42,012 nt of DNA from Neobacillus niacini (GTDB lineage: Bacteria; Bacillota; Bacilli; Bacillales; Cytobacillaceae). The position numbers and the translations under genes are program-made. Below are positions 41,061 through 42,012 of the stretch, one piece after another. The notes below the pieces were generated by a model. It had not been told where the DNA came from and made no database searches. It saw nothing but the letters and a program-made list of their open reading frames with translations. The DNA lies in assembly GCF_019749295.1 (NCBI RefSeq), contig NZ_JACWFG010000017.1, forward strand, positions 1 to 42,012, written 5' to 3'. Position 1 is the first letter of the stretch. Every line of letters starts with the position of its first letter.

Positions 41061-42012
41061 ATGATTAGGGATATGAATCAGATGCTTTCAAAAGCGAAGG
41101 AAAACGGAGTCGTCTTATTCCTAGATAACAATCCAGATGATAAACAGGACAAAAAATGTTTCTGTGAGGATTCAGATTCAAGTGGCAGCAAAGGGTCAGA
41201 AGGGAGTCAAGGGTCTAAAGGGAGTAAGGGCTCAACAGGAAGTCATGGTACATGCGGAAGTAAGGGCAGCAAGGGCTCTGACGGAAGTAAAGGATCCAAG
41301 GGTTCACGCGGTTCGGGTGGAAGTAAAGGGTCTAAAGGTTCTCGTGGTTCCGGTGGATCTCGACGTAAAAAAGGTCCTAAAGGCCCGAAAGGTCGAAAAG
41401 GTCCTAAAGGTAGAAAAGGCAAGCACGGTTCGGGTGGAAGCAGAGGATCCAAGGGCTCACATGGTTCGGGCGGAAGTAAAGGATCTAAAGGTTCACATGG
41501 TTCGGGCGGAAGTAAAGGATCTAAAGGTTCACATGGTTCGGGCGGAAGCAAAGGATCTAAAGGTTCACACGGTTCGGGTGGAGGTAAAGGATCTAAAGTT
41601 TCACACGGTTCGGGTGGAGGTAAAGGATCTAACCGCGGTTACGGTTATGGCGGTAAAAATTCTGGCGGAAGTAAAGGCAGCAAAGGATCGAGTGGTTCCG
41701 GTGGATCCCGCGGCAATAAAGGGCCTAAAGGTCCAAAGGGTAGAAAAGGCGGACATGGTTCTGGTGGAAGCAAAGGTTCCAAGGGTTCACAAGGTTCGGG
41801 CGGAAGTAAAGGATCCAAGGGCTCACATGGTTCTGGTGGAAGTAAAGGATCCAAGGGTTCACATGGTTCTGGTGGAAGCAAAGGATCTAAAGGTTCACAT
41901 GGTTCAAATGGAAGTAAAGGTTCTTCTGAAGGTTATGGTTATGGGGGTAAAAAAGGATCTAAGGGCGGGAAAGGATCCGGCGGCTCCAAAGGCTCCAAAG
42001 GCAGTAAAGGCT
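41061..42012 (+). CDS. CotG-like Ser/Lys/Gly repeat spore protein with collagen-like phase, 3' end outside the window
   Basis: Open from ATG 41061 to the window end, at least 317 codons, no stop. Upstream GTGGTGG (41044-41050) is the ribosome site. The first 30 residues (MNQMLSKAKENGV, then FLDNNPDD) resemble the B. subtilis CotG N-terminus (EAVKSAKKEG). A short Cys-containing part (KCFCED) follows. The rest is tandem: GSK, GSH, GSG and GSR triplets in 12-residue units (GSGGSKGSKGSH; 36 bp), broken by basic blocks of GPK/GRK and by YGYGGK marks at about 41640 and 41935. Gly recurs every third residue, so the phase is collagen-like. Ser/Lys density marks it as a likely multi-site CotH substrate on the outer spore surface. 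Confidence 0.88.
   Translation, partial: MIRDMNQMLSKAKENGVVLFLDNNPDDKQDKKCFCEDSDSSGSKGSEGSQGSKGSKGSTGSHGTCGSKGSKGSDGSKGSKGSRGSGGSKGSKGSRGSGGSRRKKGPKGPKGRKGPKGRKGKHGSGGSRGSKGSHGSGGSKGSKGSHGSGGSKGSKGSHGSGGSKGSKGSHGSGGGKGSKVSHGSGGGKGSNRGYGYGGKNSGGSKGSKGSSGSGGSRGNKGPKGPKGRKGGHGSGGSKGSKGSQGSGGSKGSKGSHGSGGSKGSKGSHGSGGSKGSKGSHGSNGSKGSSEGYGYGGKKGSKGGKGSGGSKGSKGSKG

Noticed and set aside
41243..41881. Two minus-strand proline-rich reading frames (LLPPEPCEPLDP-type)
   Set aside because: They are the complement of the Ser/Lys/Gly repeats of the CotG-like gene; Gly codons read as Pro on the other strand. There is no ribosome site and no family.

Overview
The window reads as chromosomal DNA of a spore-forming Bacillaceae (Bacillus/Neobacillus type). 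The evidence is low-GC DNA, strong Shine-Dalgarno sites, a rrn operon end, an isoleucine T-box leader, a tre operon with GntR-type operators and cre sites, Bacillus-type exoproteases (a bacillopeptidase F and a subtilisin), a YyaC spore protein and a spore-coat cluster (CotH, CotB-like and CotG-like). No phage, plasmid or CRISPR signature was seen.

Left part (1-11.1 kb): the 3' tip of a 23S rRNA, a complete 5S rRNA and its terminator. Then come a small unknown protein, a PAS-PAS-GGDEF diguanylate cyclase, an OYE-family flavin oxidoreductase whose last codons look frameshifted, an unknown convergent gene, an MFS drug-type transporter, a 44-residue candidate membrane peptide, a gamma-carbonic-anhydrase-like protein and a 1427-residue bacillopeptidase F. 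A 245-bp MITE-like element follows.

Middle part (11.4-28.5 kb): an ilvA gene behind a T-box leader with an ATC (Ile) specifier, a set of 52-bp degenerate repeats, a YtcJ amidohydrolase, YyaC, a large FAD-dependent dehydrogenase divergent from a flavin reductase, and a small DUF3953-type membrane protein. A GbsR/MarR-type regulator sits divergent from a complete opuA glycine-betaine ABC operon, with a striking palindromic operator candidate between them. Then follow a subtilisin with two cysteines, a DMT permease, a coiled-coil unknown, a tiny lipoprotein, a 40-residue membrane peptide, an RraA-like protein, a saccharopine-dehydrogenase-like/homospermidine-synthase-like protein and a methyltransferase.

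Right part (28.5-42 kb): the treP-treA-treR operon on the minus strand, with a fully readable promoter (an operator between -35 and -10, a second operator, two cre-like sites). Next to it is a probable small RNA carrying an anti-Shine-Dalgarno CCUCCU stretch. Then come VOC and DCC-family proteins, a DUF4236 protein preceded by about 16 units of a 20-bp tandem repeat, and a LysM-LysM-M14 peptidase. The end is a spore-coat cluster: three CotB-like barrel-repeat proteins, the coat kinase CotH and, divergent from it and running off the window, a very repetitive Ser/Lys/Gly protein. Its N-terminus resembles CotG, but its body keeps a collagen-like Gly-X-Y phase. This last cluster is the most interesting system here: a probable CotH kinase with a CotG/collagen-like hybrid as its likely multi-site substrate.

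All names come from reading translations against remembered families; no database search was run.
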